From Sphingomonadaceae bacterium (GTDB lineage Bacteria; Pseudomonadota; Alphaproteobacteria; Sphingomonadales; Sphingomonadaceae): a stretch of DNA of 64,000 nt. How positions within the stretch are numbered: the stretch's first letter is position 1; every line of letters starts with the position of its first letter. The stretch spans positions 384,324-448,323 of the forward strand of contig JACKLA010000002.1 of NCBI GenBank assembly GCA_024236155.1. The letters are read 5' to 3'. The notes below the pieces were generated by a model. The model was given only the letters and a program-made list of their open reading frames with translations. It searched no databases and was not told where the DNA came from. Positions 44,742-53,221 of the stretch are shown piece after piece. A program made the translations under genes and the position numbers.

Positions 44742-45713
44742 ATGGCACATGGCCTGCGGCGGCTCGTCGGTGTGGCGGTGCTGCTCGGATTGATCGTTGC
44801 AGGCTGGTTTGCCTATGGCTGGTACGGCGCAGCCGAGGTCGAGAAGGACACCGGCTATGTGGTGCCTTCGGGCTCTTCGCTGACTTCGGTTGCGAAAGAC
44901 CTCGAGGATGGCGGGCACATCGCATCTGCCGATGCCTTCCTGCTGCGCGCGAAGATATTTGGCGGCGGCGATCCGATCCAGGCGGGTGAGTTCCAGCTGA
45001 CGGCAGGGATGAGCCAGGCCGACATGCTCGACGCGTTCCAGTCGGGCGATGTTATCCGCCGGTTCATTACCATCCCCGAAGGTACGCCTTCGATCATCGT
45101 CTATGAAAAACTCATGGCCGAAGAATTGCTGACCGGCGAAATACCGGTGCCGGTCGAGGGTTCGGTCCTGCCCGATACCTATGATTTCGAACGCGGCGAA
45201 GACCGTGCCAAGGTGCTCGCGCGGATGCAGGCTTCGATGCAGAATTTTCTCGCCGAGGCATGGCCCAAGCGCAAGCCGGGTATCGCGGTCGACAATGTGA
45301 AGGATGCGGTGGTCCTTGCATCTATCGTCGAGAAGGAAACCGGCGTTCCGTCCGAACGCAAGATGGTGGCCGGGCTCTATTCCAACCGGGTCAAGAAGGG
45401 GATGTTCCTGCAGGCCGACCCGACAATCATCTATCCGATCACCAAGGGCAAACCGCTGGGGCGTCGTATCCGCAAATCGGAAATCGCCGCGATCAACGAT
45501 TACAACACCTATTCGATGGCAGGCCTGCCCAAGGGCCCGATCACCAATCCGGGGCGCGAAAGCATCATGGCGGTGCTCGATCCCGCGAAGACCGGGGTGC
45601 TGTATATGGTGGCGGATGGTTCGGGCGGACACGCCTTTGCTGCGACGCTGGAAGAGCACAACGCCAATGTCGACAAATGGTTCGCGCTGCGCCGCGAACG
45701 TGGCGAGATGTGA
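44742..45713 (+). CDS. mltG: Endolytic murein transglycosylase MltG (YceG)
   Basis: Inner-membrane lytic transglycosylase that trims nascent glycan strands. The 323-residue protein has one N-terminal membrane segment (residues 8-27), a LysM-like region, and the YceG catalytic glutamate in LASIVEKETGVPSERKMVAGLYSNR, followed by LQADPTIIYPI and YNTYSMAGLPKGPITNPG. It commonly follows fabF. Its stop overlaps the next start by 4 nt. Confidence 0.94.
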   Translation: MAHGLRRLVGVAVLLGLIVAGWFAYGWYGAAEVEKDTGYVVPSGSSLTSVAKDLEDGGHIASADAFLLRAKIFGGGDPIQAGEFQLTAGMSQADMLDAFQSGDVIRRFITIPEGTPSIIVYEKLMAEELLTGEIPVPVEGSVLPDTYDFERGEDRAKVLARMQASMQNFLAEAWPKRKPGIAVDNVKDAVVLASIVEKETGVPSERKMVAGLYSNRVKKGMFLQADPTIIYPITKGKPLGRRIRKSEIAAINDYNTYSMAGLPKGPITNPGRESIMAVLDPAKTGVLYMVADGSGGHAFAATLEEHNANVDKWFALRRERGEM

Positions 45714-46243
45714 GCGCACAGAGCGCCGGTCACCCGCTGATTGTCACTGCTGGCTTGCCGCGTGACCTCGCGGCATGGGCGACTGGGCTGCGGCGGAGGC
45801 ATTTTCCGCCCGAACGCAACTATCTCGATGCGCATGTCACTCTGTTCCACGCGCTTCCTCCGCAATGCGAGGATGAGGCAAGCGCGCTGCTTGGCCAGTT
45901 TGCGCGGGAATTTTCCCCGGTTGATGCGAAGCTCGATCGCGTGATCTCTCTCGGGGGAGGGACGGCCCTTGCGATCGAAAGCGATGGCATGCTGCAAATT
46001 CGCCGACTGATCGCCGATCATTTCCACGGCCTGCTCACCGCGCAGGACCAGGACCAGCCGCGCCTTCACATCACAATCCAGAACAAGGTTTCATCCGCCG
46101 CAGCAAAGGCCCTGCAGGGCGAACTTGCCGATATATTCGCACCGCGCGACTTCACGTTTCACGGGCTGGAACTGCATCGCTATGTCGGCGGGCCGTGGAA
46201 AAACCTCGGCAAATTTGCATTTCGCGGCAAAGCGAGGGCATGA
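45710..46243 (+). CDS. 2'-5' RNA ligase family (2H phosphoesterase) protein
   Basis: A 177-residue protein with the two HxT/S-type motifs of the 2H superfamily: HVTLFH (about residues 42-47) and HITIQN (about 117-122). Members act on cyclic phosphate or 2'-5' linked RNA ends; the actual substrate is unknown. GTG 45710 overlaps the mltG stop (GTGA), and the long upstream frame lies inside mltG. Confidence 0.8.
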   Translation: MSAQSAGHPLIVTAGLPRDLAAWATGLRRRHFPPERNYLDAHVTLFHALPPQCEDEASALLGQFAREFSPVDAKLDRVISLGGGTALAIESDGMLQIRRLIADHFHGLLTAQDQDQPRLHITIQNKVSSAAAKALQGELADIFAPRDFTFHGLELHRYVGGPWKNLGKFAFRGKARA

Positions 46244-46277
46244 TCGGGCGGTGATCCACAACCAGGGGGAATGATTG

Positions 46278-46964
46278 ATGCAAGCCATTGCGCAGGACCT
46301 GCTCGATCCCGGCAATGCCTTTGCCCATCTGTCCTATATCTTCCTCATCACCTCAATGATGATGACCTCACTGCGCTACCTGCGCATTCTCGCCCTGCTC
46401 AGCGGACTGGCCGCCATCGTCCATTTCACCTTCCGCACGCAGGACAATGCCAGCCTGGTGTGGGAATTGCTGTTCGTGATTGCCAATGGGCTGCAACTCG
46501 CGATCCTGCTCTATCGCTCGCGCAAGCGCGATATGCGGGCAGAGGAGGCGCGCCTGCTCGAACATGTGCTGCAGGTGCAGGAACCCTCGCAGCAACGCCG
46601 CCTGCTCGACCTGCTCGAATGGCAGGATGTGGAGGAGGGCAAGGTGCTGATGAAGCAGGGCCAGGAAAAACCTCCGCTGATCTATATTGCCGAAGGCGCC
46701 GCCGCGATCCGTCATGGTGGCGCGCTGGTCGGCGTATGCGGCAATGGCGATTTCCTCGGTGAAATGAGCATGGTCACGGGCGAGCCTGCCTCTGCCAGCG
46801 TAGAAGTCACCAACGCCATGCGGATCGCGCGTTTCGACCGCGATGCGCTGTCCCAGCTGTTTCACGCCGTGCCCGATCTCAGCCGCGCTTTCGACAACGC
46901 GCTGAACCGGGGCCTTGCGGCAAAAGTGCTGCGCATGAACCAGTCTGCCGCGCAGGAAAGCTGA
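46278..46964 (+). CDS. Membrane protein with cyclic nucleotide-binding-like domain
   Basis: A 228-residue protein with two or three N-terminal membrane segments (about residues 16-35, 37-52, 60-77) and a C-terminal cNMP-binding fold (about 95-200; GKVLMKQGQEKPPLIYIAEGAAAI and GVCGNGDFLGEMSMVTGEPASASVEV). The arrangement resembles Popeye-domain proteins. The phosphate-binding cassette GEMSMVTGEPASASV keeps the glutamate but lacks the usual R, so cyclic nucleotide binding is uncertain. GGGGGA lies 7 nt before ATG 46278. Confidence 0.78.
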   Translation: MQAIAQDLLDPGNAFAHLSYIFLITSMMMTSLRYLRILALLSGLAAIVHFTFRTQDNASLVWELLFVIANGLQLAILLYRSRKRDMRAEEARLLEHVLQVQEPSQQRRLLDLLEWQDVEEGKVLMKQGQEKPPLIYIAEGAAAIRHGGALVGVCGNGDFLGEMSMVTGEPASASVEVTNAMRIARFDRDALSQLFHAVPDLSRAFDNALNRGLAAKVLRMNQSAAQES

Positions 46965-46991
46965 AGATTTGCAGGCGTTGCGAGACGGGTG

Positions 46992-47020
46992 TTGACCGCG
47001 AGGCAAGCCCGCCCTAAATG
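46992..47020 (+). promoter_or_regulatory. Putative promoter of tRNA-Met
   Basis: TTGACC at 46992-46997 and TAAATG at 47015-47020 with a 17-nt spacer, about 55 nt before the tRNA. Confidence 0.5.
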
Positions 47021-47075
47021 CGCCGCTCGCCGTCGGGAATGATGCGTTTCGCACAGCCCGCAGCAGGCCTTTCGG

Positions 47076-47152
47076 GGCGGAGTAGCTCAGGTGGTTAGAG
47101 CAGCGGAATCATAATCCGCGTGTCGGGGGTTCGAGTCCCTCCTCCGCTACCA
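47076..47152 (+). tRNA. tRNA-Met (CAT), elongator type
   Basis: A 77-nt cloverleaf: acceptor GGCGGAG/CTCCGCT, D-arm AGCTCAGGTGGTTAGAGC, anticodon loop ATCATAA (CAT), T-loop TTCGAGT and encoded CCA. The first base pair and the arms match alphaproteobacterial elongator tRNA-Met rather than initiator or tRNA-Ile2. The integrase gene directly downstream makes this 3' end the likely attachment site of the island. Confidence 0.95.
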
Positions 47153-47162
47153 TTCCTTGATC

Positions 47163-47191
47163 CGGAAGCTTCCACTAGCTTCCGCATTTTT
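47163..47191 (+). terminator. Terminator after tRNA-Met
   Basis: Stem CGGAAGC (47163-47169) with GCTTCCG (47178-47184), loop of 8 nt, followed by CATTTTT. It closes the tRNA transcript just inside the island. Confidence 0.6.
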
Positions 47192-47277
47192 CCAAAAATC
47201 GAAAGAAAAGCAGAGGGTTGCGGGTGATTCGCGTCCGCATGCGCCCATGGTCTTCCACATGCAGCCAGATTTGGTGT

Positions 47278-47299
47278 GGGGGTATTTTGGGGGTATTTT
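47278..47299. repeat. Tandem 11-mer, probable integrase arm-type site
   Basis: Two adjacent copies of GGGGGTATTTT (47278-47288 and 47289-47299) lie 31 nt before the int ATG. Such repeats near a tRNA-directed integrase are typical arm-type binding sites. Just after them an inverted repeat GTATCG/CGATAC (47306-47325) holds the int ribosome site AAGGAG in its loop. Confidence 0.55.
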
Positions 47300-47330
47300 C
47301 GCGGAGTATCGGAAAGGAGCGATACCCCCA

Positions 47331-48584
47331 ATGCCTCTCACGGAGATTCAGGCCCGAAATTCCAAGCCACGCGAGCGCGCCTACAAGCTGGCCGACGGGG
47401 AGGGCTTATTCCTGTTCGTCCAGCCGAACGGGTCAAAGTTGTGGCGGATGAAGTACCGCTTCGCAGGCAAGGAGAAGTTGCTCTCGTTCGGCGCTTACCC
47501 AGACCTCGGGATAGCTGCAGCGCGTGCCAAGCGCACAGCCGCAAAGGCGTTGCTAGCCGAGGGCAAGGATCCAACGAAATCCAAGGGGGAAGTGATCTCG
47601 CAGGAGGGTGCCACTTTCTTTGATGTCGCAAAGCGCTGGCATGAAAATCGAAAGAGCGCGTTGAATGCCGCGCACGCCGAACGTGTCTGGTCGCGCATGG
47701 AAAGGGACGTGTTTCCAGCCATCGGCGAGAAACTCGTGCATGAAATCACGGCGCCCGACGTCCTGGCAATGATACGCAAAATCGAAGCAAGAGGCGCGCT
47801 CGATATCAGCCGGCGTGCGAAGCAAGGGGTTGGGCAAGTCTTCCAGTTCGCAATCGCGTGTGGCCTGGCCTCGAATGATCCGACGACACATCTGCGTGGG
47901 GCGCTAAAGCCGCGACCACGAGTGAAGCATATGAGCCGGCTGCCGCTCAGCGAATTGCCCGCATTCATCGAGAAGTTGCATGCCTACCAGGAAGAGGGCG
48001 AACGGCGGTCCGCGATCACCCGTGACGCAGTTCTCTTTGCGCTCCTGACTTGGGTTCGAACCAAGGAACTGCGTTTCGCCGCCAAATCCGAGTTTGAAGA
48101 CCTGGGCGGAAAGTCACCTGTCTGGAGAATACCAGCCGAGCGAATGAAGATGGGACGAGAGCATTTGGTGCCCCTCTCGCAGCAGGCAACGCACATCGCG
48201 AAATCCATGATAGCAGCAGCGCCTGGCGAGTTTCTCTTCCCGGGCAACGGCCTGAACAAGCCGCTTTCAGAGAACACAATGATCTACGCGCTCTATCGCC
48301 TCGGATACCACAGTCGCCAAACCGTACACGGCTTCCGGGGCTTGGCGAGCACCTGGGCCAATGAGCAGTTGGTCGAGTTCGGCAAGCCGCCCATGTGGAT
48401 CAGGAAATACCATGAGGATTGGGTCGAACTACAGCTCGCGCATTCGGAGAAAAACGACGTGCGTGGAGCTTACAATGCCGCTGAATACCTGGCTCCTCGG
48501 CGCCGGATGATGCAGGACTGGGCTGACTATCTGAGCGGCGGGAAGGTGATCGACATCAAGAAGGCAGGGAAGCGCGCAGCCTGA
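47331..48584 (+). CDS. P4-type tyrosine integrase
   Basis: A 417-residue site-specific recombinase expected to insert and excise the island at tRNA-Met. The N-terminal DUF4102 arm-binding domain (MPLTEIQARNSKPRERAYKL at the start, GLFLFVQPNGSKLWRMKYRF) is followed by the SAM-like core-binding domain and the catalytic domain with Arg in TWVRTKELRF, HGFRGLAST (HxxR), the second His in LAHSEKND and the nucleophile Tyr in GAYNAAEY. ATG 47331 is used; the open frame to 47157 covers the att region. Confidence 0.93.
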   Translation: MPLTEIQARNSKPRERAYKLADGEGLFLFVQPNGSKLWRMKYRFAGKEKLLSFGAYPDLGIAAARAKRTAAKALLAEGKDPTKSKGEVISQEGATFFDVAKRWHENRKSALNAAHAERVWSRMERDVFPAIGEKLVHEITAPDVLAMIRKIEARGALDISRRAKQGVGQVFQFAIACGLASNDPTTHLRGALKPRPRVKHMSRLPLSELPAFIEKLHAYQEEGERRSAITRDAVLFALLTWVRTKELRFAAKSEFEDLGGKSPVWRIPAERMKMGREHLVPLSQQATHIAKSMIAAAPGEFLFPGNGLNKPLSENTMIYALYRLGYHSRQTVHGFRGLASTWANEQLVEFGKPPMWIRKYHEDWVELQLAHSEKNDVRGAYNAAEYLAPRRRMMQDWADYLSGGKVIDIKKAGKRAA

Positions 48585-48599
48585 TAACTATGGCTTCGA

Positions 48600-48797
48600 T
48601 CAGACCGGTCCAATCCAGTCTGCGCGCAAACGATCTCGACCTGCGACAACCCCCTCGACAATCACCGCTGATCCGACGAATTCGCATTCGGGTTCTTCGC
48701 TCTCGATGATCCAGACGACTTCGTCTGTCGTGGTCAGGAACATCCCGCGTCTACCGCGGCTTAAAATTCCCGAGACGCGTATTCGACCCGCGCTCAC
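48600..48797 (-). CDS. DUF5818-like small protein
   Basis: A 65-residue beta-rich protein (IRVSGILSRGRRGMFLTTTDEVVWII, then VGSAVIVEGVVAGRDRLRADWIG) that fits my memory of the DUF5818 family found in sphingomonad mobile DNA. The function is unknown. It is convergent with int and 12 bp from the transglycosylase gene. Confidence 0.6.
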   Translation of the reverse strand: MSAGRIRVSGILSRGRRGMFLTTTDEVVWIIESEEPECEFVGSAVIVEGVVAGRDRLRADWIGPV

Positions 48798-48809
48798 AAC
48801 ACCCCCCGT

Positions 48810-49469
48810 TCAAAAACGCCAATGGCGCAGCACTTCGCGCACATAGGCCGGCGTCTCGCCATTGCGAGGAATACCGCCTGCGCGCTCGACGGCACCTGGA
48901 CCTGCGTTGTAGGCAGCGAGGGCCAGATGAACTACCCCGAACTTGTCCAGCATCTGGCGTAGGTATCGGGCCGCACCCAAGATGTTCGCCTTGGGATCGA
49001 AGCGATTTGAAACGCCAAGGTCCCGCGCTGTCCCTGGCATCAATTGCCCCAAACCTGCGGCCCCGGCCTTGCTGATGGCCATCGGATTATATCGTGATTC
49101 CGTCCATACAAGAGCGTCGAGAAGGCCGCTTGGTAGCGAGTATTGAGCCTCAGCAGCGTAAACATGAGGAAGGTAGCTTGCCCGACGGAATCCCGATGGC
49201 GCGCTGCCTTGGGGCTTTGGATATCGATAGGGCAGATAGGTTCGACCCGCATCGGTAGCCGGCGGCTCGGACGAGGCCGTTGGAGGCTTTCTCCAAATGC
49301 CATGTTCGACGAGAAGGAAGCCATCAGTCCCTTCTGCAACGCGGAAGCCGTCGGTCGTCAACTCCGAGGCAACGGTCATCTGAGGGGGCTCCATCTCCTG
49401 CGCGTGAGCGGGGAGGACGGACCCAAGTCCTGTCGTTGCCCCTGCAACTACTGCCCATTTCAGTCTCAT
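48810..49469 (-). CDS. Lytic transglycosylase, VirB1-like
   Basis: A 219-residue exported SLT-domain protein: signal peptide to LPAHAQ (about residue 24), catalytic Glu in ALVWTESRYNPMAIS, then GAAGLGQLMPGTARDLGV and LALAAYNAGPGAVERAGGIPRNGETPAYVREV. Such enzymes open peptidoglycan for conjugation or phage entry; no other transfer genes are seen in this part of the island. ATG 49469 is preferred over an upstream start at 49517 because it gives a clean signal peptide. Confidence 0.88.
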   Translation of the reverse strand: MRLKWAVVAGATTGLGSVLPAHAQEMEPPQMTVASELTTDGFRVAEGTDGFLLVEHGIWRKPPTASSEPPATDAGRTYLPYRYPKPQGSAPSGFRRASYLPHVYAAEAQYSLPSGLLDALVWTESRYNPMAISKAGAAGLGQLMPGTARDLGVSNRFDPKANILGAARYLRQMLDKFGVVHLALAAYNAGPGAVERAGGIPRNGETPAYVREVLRHWRF

Positions 49470-49595
49470 TCCCGAATCCTTTGGTGGTCGAATCGGGAAA
49501 GAACATATATAGAACATCTGATGTAGGAAAATGAAACGTCAGCGACGCAGAGCGGAGGCTGCGCGGGTGGAGGCACGTTACGATGGAGATGCCCC

Positions 49596-50504
49596 ATGCA
49601 CCAACACCGATCATCCCAATTCCAAGGTCTGCAACTGGAAAACCGCGCGCGCAAGATAGTCGAGCAGCTGGGCGGTGCCTGGTCGCGTTCGCGCGGAATG
49701 TGCTGCTGCCCGGCCCACGACGATCGGACTCCTTCGCTAAGCATCACACTCGGAAAGCGCGCAATTCTTGTTCATTGCTTTGCCGGCTGCACGAACGAGG
49801 CGGTGATAGAAGCCATGGCCGGGCTCGGAATACGAATTGCGGACCTGTTCGATGGCACGAGTGGTCCGATCGTGGCCGAACCGCGCGAGGAAGTCGCCAA
49901 TCGCAATGCGCTGAGGCTCTGGCGTGAGGCGTCGACCATCGCTGGCAGCCCCGCCGAGAAGTACCTCGTGTCCAGAGGCATCACGATTTCTTCGCCGGAG
50001 CTGCGTTTCCACCCGCATATGCCGCTGGGGCCAAAGGGTGCTGTCCGGTTTCTACCCGCGATGGTGGCGGCCGTGCGCAATGATGCCGGAATTCTGGCGC
50101 TGCACCGCTCCTTCCTTGACCTCGACAAAACCAGCTTGGCTTCTTTCGATCAGCCCAGGCGTGCGTTGGGCAGCCCCGGTTCTGGGGCGGTGCGTTTCGC
50201 GTACCCGAATGGGGGACGCCTTGGCCTCGCAGAGGGAAACGAAACGGCCCTCTCAGCGATGCAAATGTTCAAGGTTCCCTGCTGGGCGACGCTAGGAAAC
50301 GAACGCTTCGGCTTGGCCACAATCCCGGAATCGGTGCACCAGCTGTATCTCTTTGTCGACAATGATGCGGGCGGGCACCTTGCTGAAGAGCGTGCGCGAG
50401 AGGCCTACGCTTGCGAAGGGCGGCTGATTGTCACCAGGCGTCCGGAGCTAACCGGCGACGACTGGAATGATGTGCTCATGCGCTCAGTCCGAGCTGCGGT
50501 CTGA
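49596..50504 (+). CDS. CHC2 zinc finger / Toprim primase-like protein
   Basis: A 302-residue protein with an N-terminal CHC2-type zinc finger (CCCPAHDDRTPSLSI with Cys36-38 and His41, then VHCFAGC at 59-65) and a Toprim domain with EGNETALSAM (about 211) and LFVDNDAGG (about 249). It resembles DnaG/phage-P4-type primase pieces found beside helicase genes on alphaproteobacterial plasmids and islands; it lacks the central polymerase part of full DnaG. It probably belongs to the replication module with the methyltransferase-helicase downstream. Confidence 0.85.
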   Translation: MHQHRSSQFQGLQLENRARKIVEQLGGAWSRSRGMCCCPAHDDRTPSLSITLGKRAILVHCFAGCTNEAVIEAMAGLGIRIADLFDGTSGPIVAEPREEVANRNALRLWREASTIAGSPAEKYLVSRGITISSPELRFHPHMPLGPKGAVRFLPAMVAAVRNDAGILALHRSFLDLDKTSLASFDQPRRALGSPGSGAVRFAYPNGGRLGLAEGNETALSAMQMFKVPCWATLGNERFGLATIPESVHQLYLFVDNDAGGHLAEERAREAYACEGRLIVTRRPELTGDDWNDVLMRSVRAAV

Positions 50505-50607
50505 ATGTCGGTGAGAGGAAAGCGGGCTTGGGGCCTTGTGAGGCCCCCGGACGGATCCATCTGAACGGACACCCGGACAAACCCAGGGCCTCTTCAGGAG
50601 GTCTCTC

Positions 50608-53076
50608 ATGTCACACGCAAATACCGCTTTCGCATTCTCCGATCCCGCCGAGCCGCAAGTGCTGGCAGCGGCGAGGGCGCTGGCCGCGCGGCTCGCTGCA
50701 GATCAAGCAATTTCACGGCTCACTGTGAATGCAACAATGGCCGATCACTTCGGCGGTAGCGACGCCGAAGGACGCTGGTCCGTACGCGATGCCCATGCCG
50801 CACTTGAATTGGCGCAGGTGCTGTTCCTGACGCAGGCAACCGAATTCTCACCTGCAATGTCATCCAGCTTTGCCGATGAGGCTTTCACGCGCCTTGAAGG
50901 TCTGGTCCCGACCCAGTCCAACCGGAGCGACGAGCAGATCGAGTGGCAACAATTCGCGACGCCGCCCCGTCTGGCCTGGATGGCTGCAAAGGCATGCGCG
51001 ATTTCTGCCGCTGAACTGGTTCTCGAGCCGTCGGCCGGGACCGGGATGCTGGGCGTATGGGCAGCAAAGGCAACTGCGCGTCTTGCTCTCAACGAGATAT
51101 CGCCGCTGCGCCGCGAATGCCTGGGCGTCGTGTTTCCGGAGGCGACAGTCACGGGATTTGACGGGGAACTGATCGACGAACTTCTCACGCCCGACGTGGG
51201 TCCGAGCGTGGTGCTGATGAACCCGCCCTATTCACACGGTATCGAGAGGGGCCACGATAGTCGCACTGGCGACCGGCACTTACGTTCTGCCTGGAAGCGC
51301 CTTATGCCCGGTGGCCGCCTGGTCGCAGTGATGCCCGAATGGTTCGAGCTTCCGAAGTTCCTCGCCGGGATCGCTGGTCCCCTCTCGTTGCGCCTCAACG
51401 CGACGATCGAGCGCGGTTTCATCAAGCAGGGCACCTCAATCTCAACCCGGCTCCTGATTCTCGACAAGGCTGAGGATGGTACCAGCCCGATCATCGCCCA
51501 GCCGGCAAACTTTGCCGAGCTTCATCTGCTGATCGATATGCTCCCTGACCGGGTAAGCCTGCCCGCGGGACCCAGCATCGGCATCAAGCCAGCATTGCCG
51601 CTTCGGCTGGTTGCGAACAAGACGAAACCAGTTCCACTTAAGGTCCATCCAACCAATGCGGCGCCGTCGATCCTGCCGCTTGATTTTACTCCGCTCGAAG
51701 CACCTGCGCCGATCGAAAGCCAGGTTGGGCATTATTTGCCCTACCGGCCGAGCCGGATCTCAATTGCAGATGCTGTCCCGCATCCGACCCCCCTAGTCGA
51801 ATCCGTTGCGATGGGTTCGATCACCGCACCCGTGCCCGAAGTGGTGCCTCAGCTTCCGTCGAGCCTCATTGCTGGGGGCGTCCTATCCGCTGCGCAGGCC
51901 GAGACCCTGATCTATGCCGCAAGCGCGCATGCCCGCGATCTGCCGGGACGGTTTGAGCCCGACGACAAGGGCTGCGCCTTGAAGGCGAGCGCCGAGGGGC
52001 ACGCCTACCGCATGGGCTACTTTCTTGGTGACGGAACTGGTGCAGGGAAAGGACGGCAGGTCGCTTCCGTCATCCTCGACCGGTGGGTGAGGGGCGAACG
52101 GCGCCACATCTGGATTTCCAAGAACGAAGCTTTGCTCGAAGATGCCCGCCGCGACTGGAGCGCGCTCGGCGGCCTTCCCATCGACGTCCAGCCCCTTGGC
52201 CAATGGAAGCTCGGTGTCCCGATCGGGATGCGCGAGGGCATACTCTTCGTGACTTATCCGACACTGCGTTCGGGACGCAGCGACGCGACCCGGCTCGAGC
52301 AGATTCTCGAATGGGCAGGGGAGGACTTCGACGGGCTCATCGTCTTTGACGAAGCCCATGCGATGGCCAACGCCGCTGGCGGGGAGGGCTCACGTGGCAA
52401 GGTCAAAGGATCGGAGCAGGGCATTGCCGGTGTTCGCATCCAGAATCTGCTGCCGCGCGCCCGCGTGCTCTACGCTTCGGCGACCGGGGCATCCGACGTC
52501 AATAATCTCGCCTATGCCACCCGTCTTGGCCTGTGGGGGCCCGAGACGGCTTTCGCCAATCGCGAAGCCTTCGTCGCAGACATCCGCGATGGCGGTATCG
52601 CTGCAATGGAACTGGTCGCCCGTGATCTGAAGTCACTCGGACTGTATGCGGCGAGGGCACTTTCATTCGCCGGAGTCGAGTACGAGATTCTCGAGCATTG
52701 CCTGACCCCCGACCAGGTAGCGGTTTATGACGCCTATGCAGACGCCTGGGCAATCATTCATTCCAACCTGCGCGAGGCACTCGAGGCAACCCGGATCGTC
52801 GACACTGACAGTGGCGATACCCTGAATTCAGGCGCCAAATCGGCTGCGCTTTCGGTGTTTGAAGGCACCAAGCAGCGCTTCTTCGCGCAGCTCCTTCTAT
52901 CGATGAAGCTGCCGAGCCTGCTGCCTGCGATTGATACGGCACTTGCCGACGGCAACGCTGTTGTAGTTCAACTCGTCTCGACCGCCGAAGCCATGCTCAA
53001 CCGCCGCCTCGCTGATCTCTCCGATGCGGAACGTGAAGCACTCGAAATCGATCTCTCCCCCCGCGAATATGTGTAA
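50608..53076 (+). CDS. Methyltransferase-helicase (strawberry-notch type), N-terminal half, interrupted
   Basis: An 822-residue fragment. Residues 110-290 form a SAM-dependent methyltransferase (VLEPSAGTGMLG near 138, catalytic NPPY near 207) and residues 440-800 a superfamily 2 helicase N-lobe: GDGTGAGKGR near 475, VFDEAH near 579 and YASATG near 624. The frame ends at TAA 53074-53076, after SPREYV, where the left end of a RIT element begins. The second helicase lobe is encoded after the element (56728-58572), so the full gene would have been about 1,400 codons. AGGAGG precedes ATG 50608. Confidence 0.85.
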   Translation: MSHANTAFAFSDPAEPQVLAAARALAARLAADQAISRLTVNATMADHFGGSDAEGRWSVRDAHAALELAQVLFLTQATEFSPAMSSSFADEAFTRLEGLVPTQSNRSDEQIEWQQFATPPRLAWMAAKACAISAAELVLEPSAGTGMLGVWAAKATARLALNEISPLRRECLGVVFPEATVTGFDGELIDELLTPDVGPSVVLMNPPYSHGIERGHDSRTGDRHLRSAWKRLMPGGRLVAVMPEWFELPKFLAGIAGPLSLRLNATIERGFIKQGTSISTRLLILDKAEDGTSPIIAQPANFAELHLLIDMLPDRVSLPAGPSIGIKPALPLRLVANKTKPVPLKVHPTNAAPSILPLDFTPLEAPAPIESQVGHYLPYRPSRISIADAVPHPTPLVESVAMGSITAPVPEVVPQLPSSLIAGGVLSAAQAETLIYAASAHARDLPGRFEPDDKGCALKASAEGHAYRMGYFLGDGTGAGKGRQVASVILDRWVRGERRHIWISKNEALLEDARRDWSALGGLPIDVQPLGQWKLGVPIGMREGILFVTYPTLRSGRSDATRLEQILEWAGEDFDGLIVFDEAHAMANAAGGEGSRGKVKGSEQGIAGVRIQNLLPRARVLYASATGASDVNNLAYATRLGLWGPETAFANREAFVADIRDGGIAAMELVARDLKSLGLYAARALSFAGVEYEILEHCLTPDQVAVYDAYADAWAIIHSNLREALEATRIVDTDSGDTLNSGAKSAALSVFEGTKQRFFAQLLLSMKLPSLLPAIDTALADGNAVVVQLVSTAEAMLNRRLADLSDAEREALEIDLSPREYV

Positions 53077-53093
53077 TGTTGAGCTCAACATTA
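53074..53093. repeat. Perfect 20-bp palindrome at the left RIT junction
   Basis: A perfect palindrome with half-site TAATGTTGAG lies between the interrupted helicase frame and the left terminal repeat. Its first three bases give the stop codon of the N-terminal half. There is no copy on the right side. Confidence 0.85.
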
Positions 53094-53099
53094 AATGGC

Positions 53100-53181
53100 T
53101 TCTTTGCAGTCGCAGTTTATGTCGAGCGCGGCGGCAGGAGGCGCAGGTTTCCTTCGGTTTTCCATGATTTCACTCCAGATA
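53100..53181. repeat. Left terminal inverted repeat of the RIT element
   Basis: 82 bp, complementary to 56712-56793 with three mismatches. Read outward on the minus strand it contains GGAG, ATG and the codons MENRRKPAP..., as the right repeat does on the plus strand. Confidence 0.92.
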
Positions 53182-53186
53182 ATTAC

Positions 53187-53218
53187 GGTTCCCTCGACCT
53201 GAACAAGTCGAAGGAACC
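53187..53218 (+). promoter_or_regulatory. Hairpin covering the ribosome site of the first RIT recombinase
   Basis: GGTTCCCTCGAC (53187-53198) can pair with GTCGAAGGAACC (53207-53218) with one mismatch and an 8-nt loop. The 3' arm contains the AAGGAA ribosome site 6 nt before ATG 53222, so the fold would mask translation start. Confidence 0.65.
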
Positions 53219-53221
53219 ACC

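Noticed and set aside
43102..44925. 607-codon reverse-strand open frame over acpP-fabF
   Set aside because: Covers two certain genes antisense and reads through their intergenic region; not plausible as a protein.
47076..47152. Reading the CAT-anticodon tRNA as initiator tRNA or tRNA-Ile2
   Set aside because: First acceptor pair is formed (G1-U72), and stem sequences match elongator tRNA-Met; initiator has an unpaired first base and tRNA-Ile2 has other arms.
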